Shown: piece by piece, positions 49,849 to 63,285 of the stretch
Layout: each line of letters starts with the position of its first letter
Numbering within the stretch: the first letter of the stretch is position 1
Source: Mya arenaria
Lineage: Eukaryota > Mollusca > Bivalvia > Myida > Myidae
Length of the DNA stretch: 64,000 bases
Assembly (NCBI RefSeq): GCF_026914265.1
Contig: NC_069133.1
Location: 1,722,768 to 1,786,767, forward strand
Direction of reading: 5' to 3'
The notes under the pieces: generated by a model
Databases searched by the model: none
The model's input: the letters and a program-made list of their open reading frames with translations, nothing else
What the model was told of the DNA's origin: nothing
Made by a program: the position numbers and the translations under genes

Positions 49849-51867
49849 GACAATAAATTGACTAATTGTGTATTGTGCTGTATGTGGACAATATGTATTC
49901 AAGTATTTGTGATCTTCATGTTGATGATATGTATTGTATTTCATGTATGTTTCCATATTTTCACATGTTGTGTATTGCATTATGAATTATGTATTACCAT
50001 GTTTTATGCCAATATCATTGAATTTAATTTATTTATATAGTGCTTTTGTTATGACCATGTGCTTTGTATCATGTGCTTTATTATTAACATCAATTATGCG
50101 TTGTTAATTTATTGATTTGTAAAAAATATCATAATATTTATGAATCCCTTGTATTTATGTTACTATCATAAAATAGCTACTATACTAATTGTCATGAAGC
50201 TAAAAGTCAATTTCTAACAGCTAAATAAACATCTTTAAAAGTGTAGCAAATGTGTGAAGTCTTGCATTCAAATGGCGATAATTACTAGTTATTATAACCT
50301 TTCAGACAGTGTGCCATCACATAATAGCCACTATATAATACATATGTGGTTCAGTTGGTCCTGAAATGGTACACTTAAGAACTGGTTCACTTGTGAAATG
50401 GTTCACTTCGTCCTGCACCCTTTATATACACTAAATTTTCATTCCACACAGAGCGCGGGCTTTCCTTATTTGCATATTACCAACCAAGTAAACATACGTA
50501 CTATGCACGTACTACAATGTTATACCATCATACCACTTGAGGCTAATAACTTGATTACCTGAATATTGAAGGATTTGCAGGCGTCATTTTTACCATAAAG
50601 AGTGAAGATGTCCATCTCACTAAGTAGCGCAACCTCACTCATTAAAACACGGCCATGACTTATAGCTGTAGTCACATATCTGGACTTACACCTACATGTT
50701 AATATATGTGTCACCCTTGCAGTTAACATATTCTAACCAGATAGGGGTTGAAAAGTCTTTAAAATAGGGGTTGAAAAGTCTAAGGGCTGAAAAGTCTTCC
50801 TTTTGAAAAGGGGTTGAAAAGTCCTGCTCCCGATATACCGAATCCCTGAATATGTTACATACATGTACACCAGCCTGGTGAAGCCCGATATACATACATG
50901 TGTAGTGAGCACCTCGACTGCTAGGGAAAGGCTTGACGCAGCCATATTCGCCACGGGCGAAAAGAAGTCCATCGACTGTTAATGATGCACAGAAGCGCAA
51001 TCGGACTTGAATAAAAAAGAAATTCCAAGTGACAGATATTTCTACCCAAGCACAGCTAGCACTAGCAGCCGCACCGCACTTCTGTAGGGCTGGTGCATAT
51101 CGCCCCATTTGAACCGAGTTTTAATCAGTATTTTGCCTTTAGTACATAACGAGTTCTTTCATTCGTCGAATGAAAGAGTTCCTACCAATGGCAAAGCTTA
51201 TTCTGAGTAAATTGATAATATTGAGCACTTCCGTCGTAGGAAAAACAACATCGACATATTCAGACTTCAGCGTATTTTAACTCATATTTCAGTGCCAGTA
51301 CTTCTTTATTCTAACAAATTGTTGTTGTATATGGTCAGTGACGTTCATGCTGTTGGATAATCCTGTTATTCTGGACATCATTCCATGAAATGGATCAGCA
51401 CTATCTAAGTATTGATTTAATTAGTCGGAACTTGAGAACTGGTGAAGTAGAGAAGGAAATGAAGAGCAATAATTTCAACGAAAATAACCATTTTAGTGAA
51501 ATGTCAACAAAATAAGTTGGAAGTCCTTTATTAATTCCAGATATTGATTTTGCAAGTAACTTAACTGATTATTCAAGGAACTTAGGAAGAACTAGAATGA
51601 AATCTACCAACACTAACTCTTATAAGGAGATACTTATCTTGGAAGGCTGATGTCTGATTAATTTGACAAGGTTTAGACTAATTGCATTAGTCTTATCAGA
51701 CAGACCACATGTTTCTAATGAATCTGATTAGGACAAATATGAAACTGCTGTAATCAGCTGCCTATAAAAATGGTCAAATTATCTGCTACACTGGAATAAC
51801 AAATATTGATAGGGCACTTGATATTCCAAACACAACTCAGAGAAGCCTTGTCACGCACTTCAAGAGA
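49849..51867. other. Intergenic region upstream of the ASB-like gene
   Basis: No gene was recognised. At 50742-50822 a short degenerate tandem repeat of the form ggggttgaaaagtc occurs four times. The stretch 50900-51110 is less AT-rich, with an open minus-strand frame lacking any known domain. It may include the promoter or 5' UTR of the downstream gene. Confidence 0.4.
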
Positions 51868-53217
51868 ATGTCAGTGCAGTCAGAAATGTGTCAGGCGCCA
51901 ACAGCTCAGGATATTGGCTGTGTGGAGAAAGTTGTGATATCCAGAAATATGGGTGAACCATATCGCTCAAAACTTATTCCTACAACATCTTTTAAACCGG
52001 TGAATGATTACAACTTGTCACAGCTGGCATTTGATTTGTACATGGCAGTCATTTCTGGTAAGTCAAATTATTATGTTGTTTATTCCTTTTTTATTTTATT
52101 TTTGTTAATTTTTTTCACTATGTATTATATTCTCACTAATTACTAAATGTGTATGTAGAAAAGGTTTTAAGATGCAAGAATTCTGGTAGATGAGTACCAA
52201 CAGTTGTAATAATTTCCTGAATATTCATAGTATTCAGAGCAGATTCAATTATGTTAAGTTTTTTAAGGGTGTTACTAATTAATGTGTTATGATAATAATT
52301 GTGATAATACTTATCATAATTAAGAAATTGTTTTCAAGTTTTTTTTATAGCAATACTGTTTATGCTTAATTTGTATTTTACAGTATTCATTTTGTTTATT
52401 TACAGGATACCAAGAAGCTGTGAGGAATATTTTGATGTCTCATCCTGATGTTGATGTCAACATCTCTGTGAAAGGAGCTACAGTTCTCTCGCTGTCCCTA
52501 CAGAAAAGACAGTTCCATATATTTTCAATGCTTATAAAGCATCAGGAGAGGAGCAAAAAATTTGATTTGAACAAATGTAGTAAAGATAGTTTTAATAGAG
52601 TTGAGCCACCTGTTATAACAGCATGCAGAATGCATTTCTTTGAAGGTGTTGTAGCTTTGATCAACAATGGTGCTGACATTGATGCTACAGATCATCTTGG
52701 CCATACAGCATTATGGGTGGCTGCAAGACAACAAATGCCTGACTTAGTGGAATACTTAATTGTGAATGGTGCTAGTGTGAACAAAACTGATGTTTATCAT
52801 CACACCCCACTGATTACTGCCATGATGTACCGGGTTAGCTCTGGGATCATTAAAATGCTCATCATGAACGGCAGTAGTCTGGAAGGTCCTCGCTACCCGG
52901 CAAACACACAGCTTTCTCCCTTGTTCTGGTCACTGAAATACAAAACACTAGAAATTCTGAAATTGCTCATTCATGTAGGTGTTTCAAACAGTGAAATTAG
53001 GTATGTTAGAAAAATTCTGTATGCTCGGAATGGAGATCCTCAGCTCATTGAACTGTTAGATATTGAAGCAAAAACACCAAGAACTCTAAAACAGATCTGC
53101 AGGAGGGAGATCAGAAAGCACATAAGTGATGTTTGCTTAGGAAAGACCTTCATTCACAAACTCAAAGACTTGCCAATACCAACAGTGTTAAAACAGTATT
53201 TGGCTTTGAAGTTGTGA
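51868..53217 (+). CDS. Ankyrin-repeat and SOCS-box (ASB-like) protein
   Basis: Exons 51868-52057 and 52406-53217 join in frame (donor tctg|gtaag, acceptor ttacag|ga) to 333 residues. Residues from about 60 to 265 form ankyrin repeats. The clearest are PPVITACRMHFFEGVVALI-NNGADID and DHLGHTALWVAAR..DLVEYLIVNGASVN, with weaker repeats on both sides. The last ~45 residues (PRTLKQICRREIRKHI ... LKDLPIPTVLKQYL) match a SOCS box: a BC-box-like helix, then the LPLPxxLxxYL-type end. ASB proteins use this box to join Elongin B/C and Cullin5 and choose substrates for ubiquitination. The specific orthologue is not assigned. The frame is open for several codons before the chosen ATG, so an upstream exon is possible. 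Confidence 0.85.
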
Positions 53218-54236
53218 AGAAAAATTATTTTAGGTCATAATGCCATCTATGTTAGCATTGTTTGTTACACTTAATGCGTAAAAGATTTTAAATGTCTAAA
53301 TTGTATGACATCCTTTCATAGCAGACATTCTCACAAACATTTATGAAATGCATTTTGTTGTAGCTTTCCCAATTAATCACATTTTCTTTCTTTAGAGTTA
53401 GCTTTGAAAGTCTATTTTAATAGTTGTGGCTTATTTAACAAAAGGATGTCACTAATGAATCTCAACATTCTTTTCACATTTTACAATAGTCAATGTATAC
53501 ATGAATAAGACGTCTTCATGGGTGAATGTGCTATGTTATTAGAAAACACCACCTCTACTGACCTATAAGGTCATGGTCAAAATGTTTGCTGATAAATGTT
53601 TTATTGTTAATTAATATCTATATTATTTCCTTTTGGATTTTAGTTCTTGATTTGCATTGTCTCTTAACATTGGGTTAATGACTAGTTATACATGATATAC
53701 ATGTAATGGAAACTACATGGACAAGTCACCAAGCATCATATTTAGCCGAAGTATAAAGTCGCAAGGATGAAGAACAGACAAGACATTGAACTAGAGACAC
53801 AGGCAAACACAACATTATTAGACAATAAGTATTTGACAAAAATATCAAAATATTGTTATAACTGAATGTTGGGGTTGATATTAAATTCAGTACTTTATCT
53901 AAAAAAAAAAAAAAATGCTAACTATATAGTACGATGCTTGTACAATTATAGGTATTGAAAAGCGAAAACTGTCAAATACGAGTATAGTGAGTATACTGCT
54001 TTTATCCATAAGTGGTCCACAATGAAATTTAAGGTACAGAGAAGATGCACCTTTGTTTTTTTCCACAGTCTCCTGTTTCATCATTGACTTTGTTGAACAG
54101 AACAGCTTTAAATGATGTACTGGTAATTGAGCCATTAGACCGTAGGAAATTATCAGAGAACCATGTCCAGAATTTAATGCTTGGAGCATATCTCCAAAAT
54201 AAGAATTATTTAAATGAAAAATATGTATAAAAATAT

Positions 54237-54285
<49 letters not shown>

Positions 54286-56240
54286 GTCAGAGAAGTAATT
54301 CTTTACCAACATAATAAAAGAAAAAAATATTTAGTTTTGAATCTACATGATTCAGATCTAAAGGGAATGATATTTTCTGTGTTACTAAGTAACTATGATA
54401 TGAATGAAGAGAACAATATAGCTTATATAAATTCTTTTGTCAATGACTGTAAGAATGTAATAATATATGAATTGTGTAAGCCGATTAATTATAGTGTGTT
54501 TGCATCCAACTTTTTAAGTGGAATTTGCTTGTGAAAACCCATAATACACATCATGGTGGATGATAGAGATGTTTCATATCAAACAACATTTTGTCATTTT
54601 CTATGACATAGTACGGCATTCAAGTCATGTACAAATACTGTGTTGTACGTTGCAGCGGACATCTGTGGCATTGTGTGAGACATGTACAGAATCGATGTGC
54701 CACTAATGGACATTAAAATCATGCAGTGTTTCCAACAAACACACTTTATAGATGTTAACATACATTAACATACTTGACATAGTCATGAACAATCTCAAAC
54801 AGTGCTCTCAGTTTAAATAGTTTATAGGAAATAGCATTTAATGCACTTATAACATGTCTGAATAATAATGCACCTATAACATGTCTGAGCTACATGGAGG
54901 GAATAATTCTCTTGCAGTGGAACATTTCTCCTCAAGTTTGTTTTAATGGAAATGTATTTACTGTCACAGTAATCTCTACTGTTCCTAGGCAACATGACAT
55001 GTATGTTTCAATAGAATTACCTGTAACAGCTGATAAACTGAAAGATGATATGTTGCTGTGGTTACTGATCTTTATCTGCAGTCATTAGAACTTGATATAT
55101 ATACATTTAGCTGACTTAAATACAATAACTTGTATCTGTGCATGAATTGTATCTTTTCTTGTATACACCTTTGATAACGACATGTTGGGTCACTCATGGT
55201 GGGTAAATAAGGCTGGCTGATGGAGTCTAGGAAATTGTATACTTTCTTAATTGTGTATTATTTAACATAATCTTTTTTATAAATTGGGGGCATAACATTC
55301 TGTCAGTATTAGTACCTTGTTAATCTATCTTGTTTATAACAAGCCAAATCACAAAAGTCACTGCCGAATTATGGCCCTTTAAGTATATTCTCTTCTATCA
55401 CAAATTGACCAAATGTCTCCTCTAACTTTAGCAACAGTTAGCCTATGTTTACGAGCATTAAAATCTTATACATTCAGGTTACATGTATATATAACATCCC
55501 AGATTGCTAAGGTCACTCTTGACCCCCTTGGTCCTGTTTAAAAATTAGCCAAATTGAGACTGTCCACTCTCTAATCTTGTCACAAAACTTTGTATAGGGT
55601 AAGTTATATATATGAGGGTGTTTGAAAAAGCTCTTTTGGAAAATTCCTTCTTAATTGAAGAACTATGACTCATTATTTTACAAAATGAGCACTGTCTGTT
55701 CCCTTTAAACTTACACTGAAGAAATTCTCCAATCTTTACCATAATTGTTTACAATATATAAGGGCATCTTTCTCTGATATATAAGATAACCATTCTAATG
55801 CATGGTAATTGTTCACTGTGTACTAATGGCTCCAATGATTAGCGTGTAATGCTAGACCTGGCAAAAGTCTAGTATTGGTATAGTAATGTAGAATATTTTT
55901 GTAGTATTTTTCACTGCATATTGCTGTTGTTCTCAGAATTTTCAAGAAACAAATGATCTCTTTATAACCTCTTGCCATACATGATTGTTTATAGTTCAAT
56001 GTATTTAGATATATTTATAAGCAAGATAGCTAAGTCATTTTGTGCAGGAGGTATTAAAACTATATTGGTGCACATGTATGGTTAATTAAGTACCATTTGA
56101 CATTTCATTTACATGTATGTGCTTTACTTGTATTTTTGTTGCAAATTTTTTGATGTATTGCTTGTCGATGAATGTTAATATATTTGTCTAATGATAATTA
56201 TATAAAGTAAATTATGTCATAATAAATATTGATAAATTAT
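53218..56240 (+). other. Downstream region of the ASB-like gene, possible long 3' UTR
   Basis: No recognised gene. AATAAA at 56221-56226, followed by a GT-rich stretch (tgtctccagtgtttgtctgc), is the best poly(A) site seen, which would make a 3-kb 3' UTR. Two unassigned plus-strand frames at 54045-54230 and about 54286-54534 flank a (TTA)n tract. Confidence 0.35.
54235..54285. repeat. (TTA)n microsatellite
   Basis: About 16 perfect TTA triplets. The runs of Tyr or Ile in open frames come from this repeat. Confidence 0.97.
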
Positions 56241-56799
56241 CACTATTGTCTCCAGTGTTTGTCTGCGTTTCCATACATCACTTTGTAATACATATGATGT
56301 ATAAAATATGCTGTAATACCTTGGAAGAACCAATAATATCCTTCTGAATCCTCATACTTGCAGGAAGAATTTTCAAAAGAAATCAAGCTCAATCAATTAT
56401 ATAAGTATGAAATACTTTTAATAAAATAAAATGAAAAAAATCAATCTTCAAAAACATGATTTTTAGAAGAACTAGTAAACTTTGCTTCATTATGTCAATA
56501 AACAATGTTGCACCCGCTTTTTGGTGATATGTACAAAAATGTGTTTTCAAGTTTAGGTAAGCAAGAAAATATAAATCCTAACCCTAAATTTCGCTGCCCA
56601 GACTTGCTGGGTGGCGGGTAACTTGGCAAGCCTCGTGACAGTATTAAGTGTGTGCCATTGGGCAAAATTTTCTATCCAGACCGGAAACATATGATAGATA
56701 TTATTAATCCAAGTATTTGTAATATTATGTAAGCCTTAGACATAGTTATGATTAATGACACTATTTATCACTGGTTTCACAGTTACAGCTCAGACAGGT

Positions 56800-57085
56800 G
56801 ATAGTGGCTGATCCATGGTATAATGGTAACACACTTGACTTCAATCCAGGGGTCGCAGTTTCAATTCCCGGTCGCTTCGCTAAAAATCCTATAATAGTCT
56901 TCCGGGAGGACAATAATTGGGGGTCCCGTGTGACAGTGCTATACACTGGTGCACATAAAAGAACGAGGGTAGCTCTCACCAGGGTAACGTTCTGTCTGTG
57001 CACTATGCTCCAAAAACCTAAAGTGACTTACAATCATATCAGAGCACTCGCTGAATTGGCAAGGCCTGAGTGTGAATTTTAATAT
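56800..57085 (+). mobile_element. tRNA-derived SINE
   Basis: The head contains an A-box-like tggtataatggtaac and the B box agtttcaattccc. The body contains tcttccgggaggacaa, gggggtcccgtgtgac and gtgcacataaaagaac. The last matches the core of the SINE at 47555-47910. Spacing between the boxes is close to that of a tRNA gene, but the acceptor stem does not pair, so it is a SINE rather than a functional tRNA. Confidence 0.7.
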
Positions 57086-57415
57086 GCTAACACTTCTGCC
57101 CCCCCTCCCCTCCCCTATAGGTGAAGAGCATTTGAAGAAACAGAGTGGGAAAATAAAATAATCTTGACCAGAATTTGCTGGGTCTCAACATCATATACCT
57201 GTTGTAATTGTTAGAGACATCCAATTCAAGGCAATAATTGGTATTGTCATTATTGATGTGGTATATGTGGGAACATGAGATGTCCTTTTAGTAGTCATAA
57301 ATCGGAGTTGAGCCTTGAAAGTTTAAACCCCAAAAGTAGTTCAAGCAGTGTAAAGCCTTATATGCACATATACTACTTGAGACAAAACTGCAATAATGTA
57401 ATGTTAATAAGGTTT
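57086..57415. other. Spacer between SINE and minisatellite
   Basis: Unique-looking AT-rich sequence with a short C-run at about 57098-57115. Nothing else recognised. Confidence 0.5.
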
Positions 57416-57439
57416 CACAGCTTTTGACATATCTGTTCA

Positions 57440-60400
57440 ACCTTTAGGCACTTGTCTGGTGGAATAAAGACATTCAACCTATGGGCCCATGAGTCATATA
57501 CATGTAGGCACTTGTGTGGTGGAATATAGACATTCAACCTATGGGCCCATGAGTCATATACGTGTAGGCACTTGTGTGGTGGAATATAGACATTCAACCT
57601 ATGGGCCCATGAGTCATATACGTGTAGGCACTTGTGTGGTGGAATAAAGACATTCAACCTATGGACCCATGAGTCATATACGTGTAGGCACTTGTGTGGT
57701 GGAATATAGACATTCAACCTATGGACCCATGAGTCATATACGTGTAGGCACTTGTGTGGTGGAATATAGACATTCAACCTATGGGCCCATGAGTCATATA
57801 CGTGTAGGCACTTGTGTGGTGGAATAAAGACATTCAACCTATGGGCCCATGAGTCATATACGTGTAGGCACTTGTGTGGTGGAATATAGACATTCAACCT
57901 ATGGGCCCATGAGTCATATACGTGTAGGCACTTGTGTGGTGGAATATAGACATTCAACCTATGGGCCCATGAGTCATATACGTGTAGGCACTTGTGTGGT
58001 GGAATATAGACATTCAACCTATGGGCCCATGAGTCATATACGTGTAGACACTTGTGTGGTGGAATAAAGACATTCAACCTATGGGCCCATGAGTCATATA
58101 CGTGTAGGCACTTGTGTGGTGGAATATAGACATTCAACCTATGGGCCCATGAGTCATATACGTGTAGGCACTTGTGTGGTGGAATATAGACATTCAACCT
58201 ATGGGCCCATGAGTCATATACGTGTAGGCACTTGTGTGGTGGAATATAGACATTCAACCTATGGGCCCATGAGTCATATACGTGTAGGCACTTGTGTGGT
58301 GGAATATAGACATTCAACCTATGGGCCCATGAGTCATATACGTGTAGGCACTTGTGTGGTGGAATATAGACATTCAACCTATGGGCCCATGAGTCATAAC
58401 ATGTGGGCACTTGTGTGGTGGAATATAGACATTCAACCTATGGGCCCATGAGTCATAACATGTAGGCACTTGTGTGGTGGAATATAGACATTCAACCTAT
58501 GGGCCCATGAGTCATATACGTGTAGGCACTTGTGTGGTGGAATATAGACATTCAACCTATGGGCCCATGAGTCATATACGTGTAGGCACTTGTGTGGTGG
58601 AATATAGACATTCAACCTATGGGCCCATGAGTCATATACGTGTAGGCACTTGTGTGGTGGAATATAGACATTCAACCTATGGGCCCATGAGTCATATACA
58701 TGTAGGCACTTGTGTGGTGGAATATAGACATTCAACCTATGGGCCCATGAGTCATATACGTGTAGGCACTTGTGTGGTGGAATATAGACATTCAACCTAT
58801 GGGCCCATGAGTCATATACGTGTAGGCACTTGTGTGGTGGAATATAGACATTCAACCTATGGGCCCATGAGTCATATACGTGTAGGCACTTGTGTGGTGG
58901 AATATAGACATTCAACCTATGGGCCCATGAGTCATATACGTGTAGGCACTTGTGTGGTGGAATATAGACATTCAACCTATGGGCCCATGAGTCATATACA
59001 TGTAGGCACTTGTGTGGTGGAATAAAGACATTCAACCTATGGGCCCATGAGTCATAACATGTAGGCACTTGTGTGGTGGAATATAGACATTCAACCTATG
59101 GGCCCATGAGTCATATACGTGTAGGCACTTGTCTGGTGGAATATAGACATTCAACCTATGGGCCCATGAGTCATATACGTGTAGGCACTTGTGTGGTGGA
59201 ATATAGACATTCAACCTATGGGCCCATGAGTCATATACGTGTAGGCCCTTGTCTGGTGGAATATAGACATTCAACCTATGGGCCCATGAGTCATATACAT
59301 GTAGGCACTTGTGTGGTGGAATATAGACATTCAACCTATGGGCCCATGAGTCATATACATGTAGGCACTTGTGTGGTGGAATATAGACATTCAACCTATG
59401 GGCCCATGAGTCATATAAGTGTAGGCACTTGTGTGGTGGAATATAGACATTCAACCTATGGGCCCATGAGTCATATACGTGTAGGCACTTGTGTGGTGGA
59501 ATATAGACATTCAACCTATGGGCCCATGAGTCATATACGTGTAGGCACTTGTGTGGTGGAATATAGACATTCAACCTATGGGCCCATGAGTCATATACGT
59601 GTAGGCACTTGTGTGGTGGAATATAGACATTCAACCTATGGGCCCATGAGTCATAACATGTAGGCACTTGTGTGGTGGAATATAGACATTCAACCTATGG
59701 GCCCATGAGTCATAACATGTAGGCACTTGTGTGGTGGAATATAGACATTCAACCTATGGGCCCATGAGTCATATACGTGTAGGCACTTGTGTGGTGGAAT
59801 ATAGACATTCAACCTATGGGCCCATGAGTCATATACATGTAGGCACTTGTGTGGTGGAATATAGACATTCAACCTATGGGCCCATGAGTCATATACGTGT
59901 AGGCACTTGTGTGGTGGAATATAGACATTCAACCTATGGGCCCATGAGTCATATACATGTAGGCACTTGTGTGGTGGAATATAGACATTCAACCTATGGG
60001 CCCATGAGTCATATACATGTAGGCACTTGTGTGGTGGAATATAGACATTCAACCTATGGGCCCATGAGTCATATACGTGTAGGCACTTGTGTGGTGGAAT
60101 ATAGACATTCAACCTATGGGCCCATGAGTCATATACGTGTAGGCACTTGTGTGGTGGAATATAGACATTCAACCTATGGGCCCATGAGTCATATACGTGT
60201 AGGCACTCGTGTGGTGGAATATAGACATTCAACCTATGGGCCCATGAGTCATATACGTGTAGGCACTCGTGTGGTGGAATATAGACATTCAACCTATGGG
60301 CCCATGAGTCATAACATGTAGGCACTTGTGTGGTGGAATATAGACATTCAACCTATGGGCCCATGAGTCATATACGTGTAGGCACTTGTCTGGTGGAATA

Positions 60401-63285
60401 TAGACATTCAACCTATGGGCCCATGAGTCATATACGTGTAGGCACTTGTGTGGTGGAATATAGACATTCAACCTATGGGCCCATGAGTCATATACGTGTA
60501 GGCACTTGTGTGGTGGAATATAGACATTCAACCTATGGGCCCATGAGTCATATACTTGTAGGCACTTGTGTGGTGGAATATAGACATTCAACCTATGGGC
60601 CCATGAGTCATATACATGTAGGCACTTGTGTGGTGGAATATAGACATTCAACCTATGGGCCCATGAGTCATAACATGTAGGCACTTGTGTGGTGGAATAT
60701 AGACATTCAACCTATGGGCCCATGAGTCATAACATGTAGGCACTTGTGTGGTGGAATATAGACATTCAACCTATGGGCCCATGAGTCATATACGTGTAGG
60801 CACTTGTGTGGTGGAATATAGACATTCAACCTATGGGCCCATGAGTCATATACGTGTAGGCACTTGTGTGGTGGAATATAGACATTCAACCTATGGGCCC
60901 ATGAGTCATATACTTGTAGGCACTTGTGTGGTGGAATATAGACATTCAACCTATGGGCCCATGAGTCATATACATGTAGGCACTTGTGTGGTGGAATATA
61001 GACATTCAACCTATGGGCCCATGAGTCATATAAGTGTAGGCACTTGTGTGGTGGAATATAGACATTCAACCTATGGGCCCATGAGTCATATACGTGTAGG
61101 CACTTGTGTGGTGGAATATAGACATTCAACCTATGGGCCCATGAGTCATATACGTGTAGGCACTTGTGTGGTGGAATATAGACATTCAACCTATGGGCCC
61201 ATGAGTCATATACGTGTAGGCACTTGTGTGGTGGAATATAGACATTCAACCTATGGGCCCATGAGTCATAACATGTAGGCACTTGTGTGGTGGAATATAG
61301 ACATTCAACCTATGGGCCCATGAGTCATAACATGTAGGCACTTGTGTGGTGGAATATAGACATTCAACCTATGGGCCCATGAGTCATATACGTGTAGGCA
61401 CTTGTGTGGTGGAATATAGACATTCAACCTATGGGCCCATGAGTCATATACATGTAGGCACTTGTGTGGTGGAATATAGACATTCAACCTATGGGCCCAT
61501 GAGTCATATACGTGTAGGCACTTGTGTGGTGGAATATAGACATTCAACCTATGGGCCCATGAGTCATATACATGTAGGCACTTGTGTGGTGGAATATAGA
61601 CATTCAACCTATGGGCCCATGAGTCATATACATGTAGGCACTTGTGTGGTGGAATATAGACATTCAACCTATGGGCCCATGAGTCATATACGTGTAGGCA
61701 CTTGTGTGGTGGAATATAGACATTCAACCTATGGGCCCATGAGTCATATACGTGTAGGCACTTGTGTGGTGGAATATAGACATTCAACCTATGGGCCCAT
61801 GAGTCATATACGTGTAGGCACTTGTGTGGTGGAATATAGACATTCAACCTATGGGCCCATGAGTCATATACGTGTAGGCACTTGTGTGGTGGAATATAGA
61901 CATTCAACCTATGGGCCCATGAGTCATAACATGTAGGCACTTGTGTGGTGGAATATAGACATTCAACCTATGGGCCCATGAGTCATATACGTGTAGGCAC
62001 TTGTCTGGTGGAATATAGACATTCAACCTATGGGCCCATGAGTCATATACGTGTAGGCACTTGTGTGGTGGAATATAGACATTCAACCTATGGGCCCATG
62101 AGTCATATACGTGTAGGCACTTGTGTGGTGGAATATAGACATTCAACCTATGGGCCCATGAGTCATATACTTGTAGGCACTTGTGTGGTGGAATATAGAC
62201 ATTCAACCTATGGGCCCATGAGTCATATACATGTAGGCACTTGTGTGGTGGAATATAGACATTCAACCTATGGGCCCATGAGTCATAACATGTAGGCACT
62301 TGTGTGGTGGAATATAGACATTCAACCTATGGGCCCATGAGTCATAACATGTAGGCACTTGTGTGGTGGAATATAGACATTCAACCTATGGGCCCATGAG
62401 TCATATACGTGTAGGCACTTGTGTGGTGGAATATAGACATTCAACCTATGGGCCCATGAGTCATATACGTGTAGGCACTTGTGTGGTGGAATATAGACAT
62501 TCAACCTATGGGCCCATGAGTCATATACTTGTAGGCACTTGTGTGGTGGAATATAGACATTCAACCTATGGGCCCATGAGTCATATACTTGTAGGCACTT
62601 GTGTGGTGGAATATAGACATTCAACCTATGGGCCCATGAGTCATATACATGTAGGCACTTGTGTGGTGGAATATAGACATTCAACCTATGGGCCCATGAG
62701 TCATAACATATATCACTTGTGTGGTGGAATATAGACATTCAACCTATGGGCCCATGAGTCATATACATGTAGGCACTTGTGTGGTGGAATATAGACATTC
62801 AACCTATGGGCCCATGAGTCATAACATGTAGGCACTTGTGTGGTGGAATATAGACATTCAACCTATGGGCCCATGAGTCATATACGTGTAGGCACTTGTG
62901 TGGTGGAATATAGACATTCAACCTATGGGTCCATGAGTCATAACATGTAGGCACTTGTGTGGTGGAATATAGACATTCAACCTATGGGTCCATGAGTCAT
63001 ATACATTGTAGGCACTTGTGTGGTGGAATATAGACATTCAACCTATGGGTCCATGAGTCATATACGTGTAGGCACTTGTGTGGTGGAATATAGACATTCA
63101 ACCTATGGGCCCATGAGTCATATACATTGTAGGCACTTGTGTGGTGGAATAAAGACATTCAACCTATGGGCCCATGAGTCATATACATTGTAGGCACTTG
63201 TGTGGTGGAATAAAGACATTCAACCTATGGGCCCATGAATCATATACATGTAGGCACTTGTGTGGTGGAGCAGAATTTCAACATA
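57440..63285. repeat. 60-bp minisatellite, about 97 near-identical copies
   Basis: The unit contains the blocks atgggcccatgagtcatata, cgtgtaggcacttgtgtggt and ggaatatagacattcaacct. Most units are 60 bp. A 59-bp variant with tcataacatg occurs at 58394, 58453, 59052, 59651, 59710, 60309, 60668, 60727, 61266, 61325, 61924, 62283 and 62342. Because 60 is divisible by three, both strands read as 20-residue repeats for long stretches. The 59-bp units shift the frame each time, so it is not a plausible coding repeat. Almost every unit holds TGAGTCA. Confidence 0.97.

Noticed and set aside
50692-51108. 138-codon minus-strand frame
   Set aside because: Mixed composition, overlaps a short tandem repeat, no known motif.
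56800-56885. Functional tRNA gene
   Set aside because: It has A and B boxes, but the acceptor stem does not pair and a SINE body follows directly.
57415-62738. Long open frames of 20-residue repeats on both strands of the 60-bp array
   Set aside because: They exist because 60 is divisible by three. The recurrent 59-bp units shift every frame and no flanking start or splice context is present.
57440-63285. CRISPR-like array
   Set aside because: The units are contiguous and nearly identical throughout, without unique spacers, and the context is an animal genome.
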